This document shows positions 8,511 to 18,379 of a DNA stretch of 64,000 nucleotides, in pieces; the stretch's first letter is position 1; every line of letters starts with the position of its first letter. The notes under the pieces were generated by a model. The model saw nothing but the letters and a program-made list of their open reading frames with translations. It was not told the origin of the DNA and did no database searches. The position numbers and the translations under genes are program-made. This stretch comes from Prochlorococcus_E sp000760215 (lineage in GTDB: Bacteria > Cyanobacteriota > Cyanobacteriia > PCC-6307 > Cyanobiaceae). The stretch lies in NCBI RefSeq assembly GCF_047303175.1, contig NZ_CP138945.1; one strand, written 5' to 3'.

Positions 8511-9112
8511 ATCAATTTATTAATAAGGATCTTTCCCATTCTCTTGTAATAGCGAGTACTAATAAAGGAAAGATTCAAGAATTTGAAAAGCTTTTTGTAA
8601 GTTATCCGTTAATCATTATAGGGCAACCTAATGAATTGGAGATTGAAGAAACAGGGAAAAGCTTTGCAGAGAATGCATCTTTAAAAGCTTTGGCGGCTTC
8701 CAAAGCGACTGGGAAACTAGCACTAGCAGATGATTCGGGGTTATGCGTTGAATGCTTGGACGGAGCCCCGGGTGTTTATTCTTCCAGATATGCAAATAGT
8801 GATCAGGAGCGCATTCTTAAGTTGTTGCGAGAGTTAAATGGTTCTGAAAATCGTAGAGCTTTTTTTTCTGCTGCTCTATGCATTGCTTCGCCAGAAGGAA
8901 AGATCTTATTAGAAGTTGATGGTCGTTGTGATGGACTCATTGTAAAAGAACCTAGGGGAGATAAAGGTTTTGGATATGATCCAATTTTTGAGGTTCTTGG
9001 AACAGGATTAACATTTGCAGAAATGACTTCCTTGGAGAAAACATATTTCAGTCATCGTGGAATTGCCTTTAAAGCATTGCTCCCAGGGATTAAAAAAATT
9101 TTTAAATTTTAA
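8507..9112 (+). CDS. rdgB: Non-canonical purine NTP pyrophosphatase (RdgB/HAM1)
   Basis: Hydrolyses ITP, dITP and XTP to monophosphates, keeping deaminated purines out of DNA and RNA. The 201-residue length is typical, with IASTNKGKIQEFEKL near residue 15, ETGKSFAENASLKA near 47, LADDSGLCVECLDGAPGVYS near 72 (catalytic Asp) and the C-terminal GDKGFGYDPIF and SHRGIAFKAL. It is translationally coupled to the mutase (ATGA overlap) and its 3' end overlaps the convergent carotenoid oxygenase gene by 4 nt. Confidence 0.95.
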   Translation: MNQFINKDLSHSLVIASTNKGKIQEFEKLFVSYPLIIIGQPNELEIEETGKSFAENASLKALAASKATGKLALADDSGLCVECLDGAPGVYSSRYANSDQERILKLLRELNGSENRRAFFSAALCIASPEGKILLEVDGRCDGLIVKEPRGDKGFGYDPIFEVLGTGLTFAEMTSLEKTYFSHRGIAFKALLPGIKKIFKF

Positions 9113-10596
9113 GAATTGACCCAACTTCCATGTAAACCATGAGGAATTTTTATAGGTAAATCTAACGTTGCCTGATGACTGAGGTCATTAGCTTTTAAAA
9201 TAACCAATTGAGTTGATTGAAGCTGCCCATTCCATATCAAAACTAATACCCATCCATCGTCTTCATTTTGAGATTTATTATTAGGTATCATAAGAGGCTC
9301 GCTAACAAAACCTCTTGGTGCAGCACTCCAATAATCTGATTCCAGATTGATTAGATTTAATTTTTTGATTGCTTGTAATGGTCCGTTCCCATTATCTTTT
9401 TGCGCAGTAGCCATCCAGCTATATTTAGCGGCTTGGCCTAATCGTTTGGGATTCACCATGGCAAATTCACAGCATTGATTGCTTAATGTTTCTTCCTGAA
9501 CCTGTTGGGTTTTTAAATTAATGCGACACCTTTTCAAAATCCCCTCAGGAAGTTCTTCAAAGTTGATTTTTTTAAAATCTTTATTTGGAGCAATTGTAGG
9601 AAAATCTCTATAAAAAATACTTTCTATAATTACTTCTTCAGCTTTTTCCCATGCATTTACATGATGAAAAACAAACCCAGCAGGAGCATCAAATGTTTTA
9701 GGTGCCTGCTTAGAAAAGCTACCGGAGTTCCTTGGAATTAACCAGAATTTTCCTGTCTCTTTTGGGTTGGATTGTAAACATTGTGCGGCTCCTTTTTGCC
9801 CAAGAATGAAAGGCAAAGGATTGAATCTTATAGAGTTCTGCAAAAATATTGCCCAATTTGGAGTAATTGCAAAATCATGGAGGAATGCGAATCCATTGAA
9901 GGTGTCTTTTCTATCACTTATTAGTTGACCGGCTAGTTTCCCTTGGGTATCAAATTCCATTAAGCGGATAGTGCTTTTTGGGCCTGTTTTGACTCCAAAA
10001 GTAACCATTCTTGGGTTTTCATAATGACCAGGATCAAAGCGAGGATGAGCGCTAAATGCTTCGTTCTCTGAAAGAACACCATTTAGATTAGATAGACCAT
10101 AGGTCTCTAAGGTGTCAGGGTTTAATGCATGGGGGCTTGCAGCCTCCCAAAGGGCGAGAAGTTCTTCACCCAGTTTGACTACATGAGTATTGGCAATATT
10201 TTTCAAACGAATATCAAATGCATTTGTTATTAATGCACCCGATTTCTTGGTGCCAAATACTCCTCGATAAAGAAATTTCCCTGCTTTTTCTTCTTCTTCC
10301 CAAGCTTTTGTTTTTATAAAACGATTGCATAGAGTAACTGCGCCATTGTTGAAACGCATTGAGGAAATCATTCCATCACCATCGAATGGATGATGAACCC
10401 AATGTCCATTTCTTTCTAATCGACCTGGTCCATTTCTATAAAAAGTTCCATTTAGATCCTGCGGTACTTGACCATCAATTACTTTTAATTGGATATTCCT
10501 ACATTCCTTTTCAACATTGCAATAAGCGCTAGACCAATCTCGTTGATTAAACCCTGTGTAATTTTGAGCCTTTTTAGTATCCACTTTATTTTGCAT
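9109..10596 (-). CDS. Carotenoid cleavage oxygenase (RPE65 family)
   Basis: A 495-residue protein of the carotenoid/apocarotenoid oxygenase family, which cleaves polyene chains with a non-haem iron held by four histidines. Fitting segments are GTFYRNGPGRLERNGHWVHH near 49-68, FDGDGMI near 69, HDFAITPNWAIF near 240, VFHHVNAW near 308 and the C-terminal PHGLHGSW near 485; the second to fourth supply plausible iron ligands. The cyanobacterial relative makes retinal from apocarotenals, but the substrate here is not shown. It stands alone on its strand: convergent with rdgB, upstream of hisB by about 88 nt. Confidence 0.9.
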   Translation of the reverse strand: MQNKVDTKKAQNYTGFNQRDWSSAYCNVEKECRNIQLKVIDGQVPQDLNGTFYRNGPGRLERNGHWVHHPFDGDGMISSMRFNNGAVTLCNRFIKTKAWEEEEKAGKFLYRGVFGTKKSGALITNAFDIRLKNIANTHVVKLGEELLALWEAASPHALNPDTLETYGLSNLNGVLSENEAFSAHPRFDPGHYENPRMVTFGVKTGPKSTIRLMEFDTQGKLAGQLISDRKDTFNGFAFLHDFAITPNWAIFLQNSIRFNPLPFILGQKGAAQCLQSNPKETGKFWLIPRNSGSFSKQAPKTFDAPAGFVFHHVNAWEKAEEVIIESIFYRDFPTIAPNKDFKKINFEELPEGILKRCRINLKTQQVQEETLSNQCCEFAMVNPKRLGQAAKYSWMATAQKDNGNGPLQAIKKLNLINLESDYWSAAPRGFVSEPLMIPNNKSQNEDDGWVLVLIWNGQLQSTQLVILKANDLSHQATLDLPIKIPHGLHGSWVNS

Positions 10597-10683
10597 TACT
10601 CAATTGATCTTAGGTTGGCTAATACTCGCGTAATTATTAGGAAAACGCGAGTGATCTATTCGTTTGCCTATTGTTTACTCTAT

Positions 10684-11292
10684 CTATCCTGCTTGTTCCA
10701 AAACTCCTTTACTGCTGGGGATGTCTCCTTCTCTTCTTGGATCTAATTCAATAGCCATTCTTAATGCTTTTGAAAATGCTTTGAAGCAAGCTTCCACGAT
10801 ATGGTGAGAATTTGTTCCATTTAATTGTCTTATATGAAGAGTTAAACCGCTGTTGTTTGCTACAGCAACAAAGAACTCTTTAACTAATTCTGTGTCATAG
10901 GTGCCAATTTTTTGAGTAGGTATATCTAATTCATAATTAATATGAGGTCGACCTGAACAATCCAGTACAACTTGAACTAAGGCTTCATCTAATGGAGCAA
11001 TAAAATTACCAAATCTATAAATTCCACGTCTATTACCTAATGCTTTGGAAATAGCTTGTCCAAGAGCAATCCCTACATCTTCATTAGTGTGATGATCATC
11101 AATATGTGTATCTCCTTTTGCTATTACTTCTAGGTCTATTAAACCGTGGCTAGAGAGTTGATGAAGCATATGATCTAGGAAGGCAATCCCCGAAGAAATT
11201 TTGTTTTTTCCAGAGCCATCAAGATTCACCTGAACATTTACGTCAGTTTCATTGGTGATTCGATGAATGCTACCTTGCCGATGAAGATTCAT
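10684..11292 (-). CDS. hisB: Imidazoleglycerol-phosphate dehydratase (HisB)
   Basis: Catalyses the seventh step of histidine synthesis. Characteristic metal-binding and active-site segments: FLDHMLHQLSSHGLIDL, GDTHIDDHHTNEDVGIALG, GRPHINYEL and the C-terminal GTNSHHIVEACFKAF. With the start at 11292 (MNLHRQGSIHRITNET) the protein is 202 residues, as is usual for the monofunctional enzyme. A longer in-frame start at 11358 would overlap the fabI stop region by 29 nt and add 22 residues without homology. It is downstream of fabI on the same strand. Confidence 0.95.
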   Translation of the reverse strand: MNLHRQGSIHRITNETDVNVQVNLDGSGKNKISSGIAFLDHMLHQLSSHGLIDLEVIAKGDTHIDDHHTNEDVGIALGQAISKALGNRRGIYRFGNFIAPLDEALVQVVLDCSGRPHINYELDIPTQKIGTYDTELVKEFFVAVANNSGLTLHIRQLNGTNSHHIVEACFKAFSKALRMAIELDPRREGDIPSSKGVLEQAG

Positions 11293-11329
11293 ATATTTAG
11301 TTGATCTATAAGATATGGTGACATCAAAA

Positions 11330-12112
11330 TTACATTCCGTTAATGCAATATCCAGCATCTACGTAAATCGTTTGACCTGATATACCACTTGAGAGATCAC
11401 TTAGAAGGAATGCGGCAGTATTTCCGACTTCTTTTTGAGTCACTGTTCGTCGCAATGGTGCTTTTTCTTCAACATTGTGGATCATGTCAAGTATCCCACC
11501 AATTGCAGAACTGGCCAAGGTCCTAATAGGACCAGCACTTATTGCATTTACTCGAATTTGTTTTTCAGGACCTAACTCTGCGGAAAGATAACGCACAGAT
11601 GCCTCTAGAGCTGCTTTCGCAACTCCCATAACGTTGTAATTGGGGATTGCTCTTTCTGCACCTAAATAGGTCAAAGTTACAACGCCTGCATTTTCACTGA
11701 AGAGAGGTTTTGCATACCTACAAAGTGGCGCAATTGAATATGCACTTATGTTTAATGCCCTCTCAAAACCTTCTGAAGTGGTAGCACTATAATCTCCAAT
11801 TAGCTCTTCTTTACCAGCAAAAGCAAGGCAATGCACCAATCCATCTAATTTGCCCCATTTGGTTTTAATTTCATTGAAAACTTCTTCAATTTGGTTATTG
11901 TTTTGAACGTTAAGAGGTAAAAATAGGCTTGGCTTGAGTGGAGCAGTTAATTCTCGTACTTTACTTTCAAATCTTCCCTTATCGTCTGGTAGATATGTGA
12001 TTCCTAATTCTGCTCCACCCGCATGAAGTTGTTGGGCTATACCCCAGGCTATAGAGCGATTATTGGCAATTCCTGTTACAAGGATTCTTTTGCCACTGAG
12101 ATCTAGAAGCAT
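11330..12112 (-). CDS. fabI: Enoyl-[acyl-carrier-protein] reductase (FabI)
   Basis: The NADH-dependent last reduction of type II fatty acid elongation. 260 residues, short-chain dehydrogenase fold: GIANNRSIAWGIAQQLHAGGA near residue 15 (nucleotide-binding pattern of FabI), the active-site Y-x6-Y-x6-K at about 148-165 (LTYLGAERAIPNYNVMGVAKA) and NAISAGPIRTLASSAI near 190. Divergent from the thioredoxin-fold gene across a 111-nt intergenic region that must hold both promoters. Confidence 0.95.
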   Translation of the reverse strand: MLLDLSGKRILVTGIANNRSIAWGIAQQLHAGGAELGITYLPDDKGRFESKVRELTAPLKPSLFLPLNVQNNNQIEEVFNEIKTKWGKLDGLVHCLAFAGKEELIGDYSATTSEGFERALNISAYSIAPLCRYAKPLFSENAGVVTLTYLGAERAIPNYNVMGVAKAALEASVRYLSAELGPEKQIRVNAISAGPIRTLASSAIGGILDMIHNVEEKAPLRRTVTQKEVGNTAAFLLSDLSSGISGQTIYVDAGYCINGM

Positions 12113-12223
12113 CTTTTCGAGGATGATTGAAAAGGGTTTGTTAATTCTCTCTTACTGAGGGTGCATTGAGGAATATAAATAAGAAACTATTTTTATTACA
12201 CATAGCAAGAAGCCTTTGGAATT

Positions 12224-12844
12224 ATGACTAAAACTTCATCAACCATGCTCCCTTTAGGGTCTGTTTTGCCAGATTTTGATTTGCCTTTAGTAAAGGTAGA
12301 TGATCCGAAAGATAATTCTATTGATGACTCTTCTGACCGAATGAATATACATATGCTGAACAGTAAACCTGTCTTGGTAATGGTGCTTTGTGCACACTGC
12401 CCTTTTGTAAAACATGTTGAACACCAAATTACTCAGTTGAATGATGATTTTGGAGATACTATTCAATTGGTTGGAATAGCAAGTAATTGCTTAGAAACAC
12501 ATCCCCAAGATGGACCTGAATATTTAGCTAAACAAATAACTGAAAATCGATGGACTTTCCCTTATTTACTTGATTTAGAACAAGCTTTTGCAAAATCTTT
12601 AAAGGCTGCTTGTACTCCAGACTTCTTCCTTTTTGCTACTTCTTTGAATGGGGAACATAGATTGATTTATCGTGGTCAGCTTGATAGCAGCAGGCCGGGT
12701 AACAATATCCCTTCGACTGGGTCTGATATAAGGAGTGCACTAGACGCTATCTTGAATTCTCGAAAGGTTTCGATTGTTCAGAAGCCTTCAATAGGATGCA
12801 ATATTAAGTGGAAGCCTGGGTTGGAACCACCTTGGTTTCAATGA
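12224..12844 (+). CDS. Thioredoxin-fold/AhpC-TSA family protein with CxxC motif
   Basis: A 206-residue redoxin. After PLGSVLPDFDLP (the usual opening of peroxiredoxin-like proteins), the segment VLVMVLCAHCPFVKHVEHQI carries a CAHC pair at about residues 57-60, in the place of the thioredoxin CxxC. Later CTPDFFLF and IYRGQLD match the C-terminal half of the fold. It is probably a cytosolic thiol oxidoreductase or peroxidase. It is 53 nt upstream of the DegT gene on the same strand. Confidence 0.82.
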   Translation: MTKTSSTMLPLGSVLPDFDLPLVKVDDPKDNSIDDSSDRMNIHMLNSKPVLVMVLCAHCPFVKHVEHQITQLNDDFGDTIQLVGIASNCLETHPQDGPEYLAKQITENRWTFPYLLDLEQAFAKSLKAACTPDFFLFATSLNGEHRLIYRGQLDSSRPGNNIPSTGSDIRSALDAILNSRKVSIVQKPSIGCNIKWKPGLEPPWFQ

Positions 12845-12897
12845 ATAGCAACTCAAGATTATTCAAAGAAAGTACTTGAGGCCTTAAGGTGAAGTTT

Positions 12898-14094
12898 ATG
12901 CAGATACCACCTTTTACTCTTGAAAAACAACTGTCCAAAATCGGACAGGATCTTGATTCAGCTGTGTTGAGGGTTTTAAATAGTGGTAATTACATTGGTG
13001 GTTTAGAAGTAACTGCTTTTGAGAAATCATTTTCAAAAGCCATTGGTGTTAGTTATTCAATAGGCTGTAATAGTGGGACAGATGCACTGATACTTGCGTT
13101 AAGAGCACTTGATATAGGACCTGGTGATGAAGTAATCACAGCCTCTTTTGGCTTTTTTGCATCAGCTGAGGCAATTAGTAATGTAGGAGCAAAGCCAGTT
13201 TTTGTTGATGTTGATCCAGAAAACTATTTGCTAGATATAAATCTAATTAAGGGGGCCATCACTTCTTCAACAAAAGCTATTTTGCCAGTCCATCTGTTTG
13301 GTTGCCCTGTAGATATGACTCAAATACTTTCTTTGGCTAAAGAATATGGATTAAAAGTCATTGAAGATTGTGCACAAGCTGCTGGATCTCAATGGGAAGG
13401 GCATCCAGTAGGAAGTATTGGAGATATTGGTTGCTTTAGTTTTTTCCCCACGAAGAATCTCGGTGCGGCTGGTGATGCTGGAGCGGTTACTACAAATGAC
13501 CCAGAACTTGCTCAAAGGATTAAAGAACTTGCTGTTCATGGAATGCCTAGAAGATATTTTCATACAGAACTTGGCTATAACAGTCGACTGGATGCTATTC
13601 AGGCGGCAATATTAAATGTCAAATTACCAATGCTTTCAGAATGGATCAAAAAGCGAAAAGAAATTGCATCTATTTATAAAGAGTTGCTAAAAGACTTGCC
13701 TGGGTTAGGATTGCCTCATGACTTTATAAATAATAGTCAGATTCATTCCTGGAATCAGTTTGTAGTAAGAGTTCAACCTTTTAGCAATGATCGAAAAAAA
13801 ACTTTGGAATATCAATTTGATGAGAATATAGAAAAAAATTACCCAGCTTTGCCAGATAGTTTTGCTCGTAATTGGTTGAAAGCAAACCTCTTTGAAAAAG
13901 GAATTAATACAATTATATACTATCCAATACCTATACATTTACAGCCTGCCTATAACAATTTTGGCTATGAAAAATCCATACTGAAAAATACGGAGATGCT
14001 TTGCAGCGAAGTTCTTAGCCTGCCAATTTACCCTGAATTAGAACTTAATGAGCAAGAGTATATTGCGAATGTAATTAGAGAATTATTGTCATAA
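12898..14094 (+). CDS. DegT/DnrJ/EryC1-family PLP-dependent aminotransferase
   Basis: A 398-residue sugar aminotransferase of the DegT group, likely acting on a nucleotide keto-sugar for cell-surface glycan synthesis. Seen: CNSGTDALILALRAL near 57, the Asp of VIEDCAQAAGSQ near 155-165, and FFPTKNLGAAGDAGAV whose Lys (about 186) should bind PLP. I chose ATG at 12898 because AAGG lies 8 nt upstream; GTG at 12889 would add three residues. No other glycan genes lie nearby, so the product is unknown. Confidence 0.88.
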   Translation: MQIPPFTLEKQLSKIGQDLDSAVLRVLNSGNYIGGLEVTAFEKSFSKAIGVSYSIGCNSGTDALILALRALDIGPGDEVITASFGFFASAEAISNVGAKPVFVDVDPENYLLDINLIKGAITSSTKAILPVHLFGCPVDMTQILSLAKEYGLKVIEDCAQAAGSQWEGHPVGSIGDIGCFSFFPTKNLGAAGDAGAVTTNDPELAQRIKELAVHGMPRRYFHTELGYNSRLDAIQAAILNVKLPMLSEWIKKRKEIASIYKELLKDLPGLGLPHDFINNSQIHSWNQFVVRVQPFSNDRKKTLEYQFDENIEKNYPALPDSFARNWLKANLFEKGINTIIYYPIPIHLQPAYNNFGYEKSILKNTEMLCSEVLSLPIYPELELNEQEYIANVIRELLS

Positions 14095-14118
14095 ATAATA
14101 GTTATTTAATAATACTCT

Positions 14119-14679
14119 TTAAAGATTTAAGAATTGACATGCTCTATGCCAAGCTGTAATGCTCTTTCCGTCAAGCGGCTCCTCCCCGCTTGCAATGCAA
14201 TTCTCAAGTTCTTCCTTAGTCATTTCTAAAACCTCAATATCTTCATCTAGATCTCCTTTTGGCTTATTAATTAAGGCTTTGATTGTTCGAGCTAGAAACA
14301 TATGAATTACTTCGTCTGAGTAGCCTGGACAAGGAATCATTAACCCTAAAGAATCCCATTGAGAAGCTTTATATCCAGACTCTTCTTGTAATTCTCTCTT
14401 GATTGATGCAAGGGGTTCTTCATTTGTTTCAAGAGTTCCTGCAGGAAATTCAAGAATTCTTCTAGATACTGCAAATCTATATTGCCTCAAAACAATTATT
14501 TTTCCATCCTCTTTAATTGGGACTGCTAAGGCTGCTCCTGGATGCCGAATCATCCCAAAGGTTCCTTGAATACCAATAGGAAGCTCGACTTTCTTAATTT
14601 CAAAATTAAGTTTTTTTGAGTTTACTGAGTGTATGGTTTTTATAATTTTTGATGGTTCTGTTGGTGCTAAGGGTGCCAT
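14119..14679 (-). CDS. NUDIX hydrolase, ADP-ribose pyrophosphatase type
   Basis: A 186-residue protein with a complete Nudix box (G-x5-E-x7-REL-x-EE-x-G) at about residues 96-118, from GTLETNEE to EESGY, preceded by RQYRFAVSRRILEFPAG, typical of ADP-ribose or nucleoside-diphosphate-sugar hydrolases. It is convergent with the DegT gene. The FolK gene lies upstream on the same strand with a 69-nt gap. The substrate is inferred from overall resemblance only. Confidence 0.88.
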   Translation of the reverse strand: MAPLAPTEPSKIIKTIHSVNSKKLNFEIKKVELPIGIQGTFGMIRHPGAALAVPIKEDGKIIVLRQYRFAVSRRILEFPAGTLETNEEPLASIKRELQEESGYKASQWDSLGLMIPCPGYSDEVIHMFLARTIKALINKPKGDLDEDIEVLEMTKEELENCIASGEEPLDGKSITAWHRACQFLNL

Positions 14680-14748
14680 AACTTAATAGTTCCTAAAAGG
14701 CTCTAGATATTTTGATCATATTCTTTCTATTTGATTATTTGAAAATTG

Positions 14749-15342
14749 TTAGTCTTCCCACCCATGCTGAGGAGAGATCTTGATTGGTCTATTTGATTTT
14801 TTTTGGAGTGCTTCAGCCAATGGAATAATAACAAAATCTCTTTCTGATAGACGAGGGTGAGGAAGAGTTAATTCTGAACTTTGTACTTTGAGATTCCCCC
14901 AAGAAAGAAAATCTATATCCAACGATCTAGGCCCCCAATGAATTGAGGCATTGCTTCTATCTCTACCAAACATTTTTTCTATTTCCAAAAATCTCTTTAA
15001 AAGATCTTTTGCTGCTAATACAGAAGGATTTAGTTTTTCAAGCTCTCCCCCCTCCGCAACTAATGCAGCATTAACAAAGTTGGGCTGTCCTTTTGGACCA
15101 CCTATGGGTTCGGTTAGATAAAGGGGAGACCAGTGAAAATTGATTTTTAAATCCACCCCAAGATTTAGTGAGTTCTTACTACCATTTGATTCCAGGAATG
15201 TATCAGTCCATACATTTATAACTTGTTCTATATAAGGCTTTGCCTTAATTAAAGTTAATTCTGGTGGACCAATCGGACTGTTAATGTTTCCACCTAATCC
15301 AATTGAAAGACTTTTCGGAATTGAATTGTTTTGGGAAGACAT
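14749..15342 (-). CDS. folK: 2-amino-4-hydroxy-6-hydroxymethyldihydropteridine pyrophosphokinase (FolK)
   Basis: Transfers pyrophosphate from ATP to hydroxymethyl-dihydropterin in folate synthesis. A 197-residue protein beginning with SIGLGGNINSPIG and carrying the diagnostic HWGPRSLDIDFL (about 136-147; the Asp pair binds Mg2+) and LPHPRLSERDFVIIPLAE. It has an insertion of about 25 residues after the first helix compared with the E. coli enzyme (roughly 30-65). It is divergent from chlD, with start codons about 50 nt apart. Confidence 0.92.
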   Translation of the reverse strand: MSSQNNSIPKSLSIGLGGNINSPIGPPELTLIKAKPYIEQVINVWTDTFLESNGSKNSLNLGVDLKINFHWSPLYLTEPIGGPKGQPNFVNAALVAEGGELEKLNPSVLAAKDLLKRFLEIEKMFGRDRSNASIHWGPRSLDIDFLSWGNLKVQSSELTLPHPRLSERDFVIIPLAEALQKKSNRPIKISPQHGWED

Positions 15343-15390
15343 GCTCTAATGAGTCAAAATGATGATGAATGATCCACATTGAGAGATTCG

Positions 15391-17514
15391 ATGGTTTCTA
15401 CAGGAGCAGAAGCAAAGGGTATTGCTACCGATCTTCCTTCATTGGAGGAATCTAAAAGAGCTTTCCCATTGGCAGCAATCACTGGCCATGGGACTTTGAA
15501 ATTAGCTTTAATGCTTGCTGCAGTTGATCCTGGCTTAGGTGGAGTTATTATTGCAGGAGGTAGAGGGACTGGTAAATCAGTTTTAGCAAGAGGTTTACAT
15601 GCTCTTTTGCCTCCCATTGAGGTTTTAGATGTTGATGGATTGGCAAGCTTAAATAGCACTAGACCTTTTGGCAGAAATCTTGATCCTAATTTCCCTGATG
15701 AATGGGATGATGCTACAAATAAGCTCATTAAAGAAAGTAGGACATTAAAGGTTTCTGGAAAAGACTTAGAACTACCTACAAAAGTCATTCAAGCTCCTTT
15801 TATACAAGTTCCACTTGGGATTACAGAAGATCGACTAGTTGGGTCGGTAGATGTTACTTCTTCGTTAGAGAGCGGTTCTGCTGTATTTCAACCAGGTTTA
15901 TTAGCAGAATCACATAGAGGTGTTCTTTATATAGATGAACTAAATCTTTTAGATGATGGAATAGTAAATCTTATGTTAGCGGCAGTTGGAGCAAGGGAAA
16001 ACCAGGTGGAACGGGAAGGCCTAAGCCTTAGTCATCCTTGTCGACCACTTTTAATTGCTACATACAACCCTGAGGAAGGAGCTGTTCGAGACCATCTCTT
16101 AGATCGTTTTGCGATTGTGTTGTCTGCTGATCAGATTATATCTACTGAGCAAAGAGTAGAGATTACTCAATCTGCAATTGCTTTTGGCACAAGTACTGAG
16201 GATTTTTCGAAGCAATGGGAGGAATCAACAGAAGCCTTGGCTACTCAGTTGTTATTGGCTAGGCAATGGCTTCCTGATGTAGTACTTGGTAAAGAACAAA
16301 TAGAATATTTGGTTAACGAAGCAGTTCGTGGTGGTGTTGAAGGTCATCGTTCGGAACTTTATGCTGCTCGAGTAGCAAAAGCTCATGCTGCTTTATGTGG
16401 AAGAGACAAGGTTGATGCTGAAGATTTGCAAATAGCCGTTCGTTTGGTTATTGCACCTAGAGCATTGCAGCTGCCACCAGATGAAGAGCAAATGGAACCT
16501 CCTCAACCAGAAGATCAGCAGCAGCCTCCGCCGCCTCAAGATGACTCTATAGATGATGATTCAGATGATGAAGAGATTGAAGACGAAGACACACCTGAAG
16601 ATCAGTCGGCTCCGCCTGTTCCAGAGGAATTTTTATTAGATCCTGAAGCTTGCGCAATTGATCCTGACCTGCTGCTTTTTTCTGCTGCAAAATCAAAAAG
16701 TGGAAGTAGTGGAAGTAGATCAGCAGTTTTTAGTGATAGCAGGGGTAGGTATGTAAAGCCAATTATTCCCCGTGGACCTGTTTCGAGAATTGCTGTTGAT
16801 GCAACTTTAAGAGCAGCTGCGCCATATCAGAAAGCACGCAGGGAGCGTGAGCCTGGTAGGAAAGTTATCGTTGAGGAAGGAGATTTGCGAGCGAAGCTTC
16901 TTCAAAAGAAAGCAGGTTCTTTGGTTATCTTTTTAGTTGATGCAAGTGGGTCAATGGCATTAAATCGTATGCAAAGTGCTAAAGGTGCATTAATCAGACT
17001 ATTAACAGAAGCGTATGAAAGTAGAGATGAAGTTTCTTTGATTCCATTTAGGGGAGAGCAAGCTGAGGTATTGCTTCCGCCTACCAGATCTATTACTGCT
17101 GCAAAACGTAGGTTGGAAACTATGCCTTGTGGAGGAGGCTCTCCTCTTGCGCATGGCTTAACTCAAGCAGCAAGAGTAGGAGCAAATGCATTGGCTACTG
17201 GCGATTTGGGTCAGGTTGTTGTTGTTGCAATAACTGATGGGAGGGGAAATATTCCTCTTAGTAAATCTTTAGGACAACCTGAATTGGAAGGAGAACAGGC
17301 TGTGGACTTAAAACAAGAAACGTTAGATGTTGCGGCTAGATATCGCACTTTAGGGATAAAGTTATTAGTAATAGATACAGAAAGAAAGTTTATAGCTAGT
17401 GGCATCGGTAAAGAACTGGCAGATGCTGCTGGGGGGAAATATGTTCAACTGCCTAAAGCAACTGATCAAGCACTTGCTTCTATTGCTATGGATGCAATTA
17501 ATACTGTAAAATAA
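15391..17514 (+). CDS. chlD: Magnesium chelatase subunit D (ChlD)
   Basis: Part of the ChlI-ChlD-ChlH complex that inserts Mg2+ into protoporphyrin IX, the first committed step to chlorophyll. It has an N-terminal AAA+ domain (GGRGTGKSVLARG near 54, YIDELNLLDDGIVNLML near 180, ATYNPEEG near 223), then a proline-rich and acidic linker (about 370-420, alternating P/Q and D/E runs), then a C-terminal von Willebrand A domain with the MIDAS motif FLVDASGSMALNRM. The start is taken at ATG 15391 (707 residues); TTG at 15379 would add four. Confidence 0.97.
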   Translation: MVSTGAEAKGIATDLPSLEESKRAFPLAAITGHGTLKLALMLAAVDPGLGGVIIAGGRGTGKSVLARGLHALLPPIEVLDVDGLASLNSTRPFGRNLDPNFPDEWDDATNKLIKESRTLKVSGKDLELPTKVIQAPFIQVPLGITEDRLVGSVDVTSSLESGSAVFQPGLLAESHRGVLYIDELNLLDDGIVNLMLAAVGARENQVEREGLSLSHPCRPLLIATYNPEEGAVRDHLLDRFAIVLSADQIISTEQRVEITQSAIAFGTSTEDFSKQWEESTEALATQLLLARQWLPDVVLGKEQIEYLVNEAVRGGVEGHRSELYAARVAKAHAALCGRDKVDAEDLQIAVRLVIAPRALQLPPDEEQMEPPQPEDQQQPPPPQDDSIDDDSDDEEIEDEDTPEDQSAPPVPEEFLLDPEACAIDPDLLLFSAAKSKSGSSGSRSAVFSDSRGRYVKPIIPRGPVSRIAVDATLRAAAPYQKARREREPGRKVIVEEGDLRAKLLQKKAGSLVIFLVDASGSMALNRMQSAKGALIRLLTEAYESRDEVSLIPFRGEQAEVLLPPTRSITAAKRRLETMPCGGGSPLAHGLTQAARVGANALATGDLGQVVVVAITDGRGNIPLSKSLGQPELEGEQAVDLKQETLDVAARYRTLGIKLLVIDTERKFIASGIGKELADAAGGKYVQLPKATDQALASIAMDAINTVK

Positions 17515-17531
17515 TATTTCGGGTATTCAAT

Positions 17532-18377
17532 CTATTCGTATATATCTTTGAACAACTTGCCTACACCAATTGCTGCATCTTTTATTGCATTAGTTAGATC
17601 TTCGTCATTTATTAGCTCATCAACTTTGTCACTTATCTTGTCAATCTTTGCTGTAAAAGAACGAATTGAATTAGTGCTTGATTTTATATTCCCAAGTACC
17701 TTTGGATCATCTATTGAACCTAAGATGTTATTCATATGATCCACTGTTCTTTTAAGATCTTCTACTATTGGTTTTGCTTTATTAAGCTCTTGCTTTGAGA
17801 GCCTAATCAATTCATCTAGATTTTCTTGGGTACTATCAAATTGTTCAATAGAAGCAACAATTTTCTTTATAACCTCATTGTTTTCAGCTTCATTTAGAAG
17901 TTTATTTATATCACCAGTTAGTCTTGATATATTCGTAAGGTCGGCTCCTTGTATATAGTCTCCTTCGCAAAGAATTAGTTTTGGTAAACATTTTTTCCCA
18001 ATTGGTTTTAAATCTAATTTATCAATTGGTTTGCCTTGGCTAATAATAGAGATTTGAGCATCACCTCCAAGGAGTGAACTTGTCTCAATTTTTGCAGAAA
18101 CTGGTTTAAATAAAATAATATCCTTGCTATTAATTCTTATTTTTGCTTGTACATCTTTTGGTGTAATAGTGATTTGCTTTACATTTCCTATTTGAATCCC
18201 TCTAAAAGTAACTGGTGTCCCTTCAGATAGACCTGTTGCATCTGTAAATTTTGCAGTAATAGACCATGTCCCTTTGCTCACTTTTATTCCTTGAAGCCAA
18301 AAAGTTAGACCTGAAAAAATTACCACCCCTCCTATAAGGGAGAAGCCGACAATGGCATCACGGTAGCTGCGACGCAT
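17532..18377 (-). CDS. MCE/MlaD-family lipid transport protein
   Basis: A 281-residue protein with an N-terminal membrane anchor (YRDAIVGFSLIGGVVIFSGLTFW, residues about 4-26) followed by an MCE domain (about 36-115: FTDATGLSEGTPVTFRGIQI is the typical core) and a C-terminal alpha-helical, partly coiled-coil region. Such proteins form periplasmic rings that carry lipids between membranes with an ABC transporter. Its start lies 2 nt past the end of the ABC ATPase gene, so they form an operon. No MlaE-type permease is in the neighbourhood. Confidence 0.88.
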   Translation of the reverse strand: MRRSYRDAIVGFSLIGGVVIFSGLTFWLQGIKVSKGTWSITAKFTDATGLSEGTPVTFRGIQIGNVKQITITPKDVQAKIRINSKDIILFKPVSAKIETSSLLGGDAQISIISQGKPIDKLDLKPIGKKCLPKLILCEGDYIQGADLTNISRLTGDINKLLNEAENNEVIKKIVASIEQFDSTQENLDELIRLSKQELNKAKPIVEDLKRTVDHMNNILGSIDDPKVLGNIKSSTNSIRSFTAKIDKISDKVDELINDEDLTNAIKDAAIGVGKLFKDIYE

Positions 18378-18379
18378 AA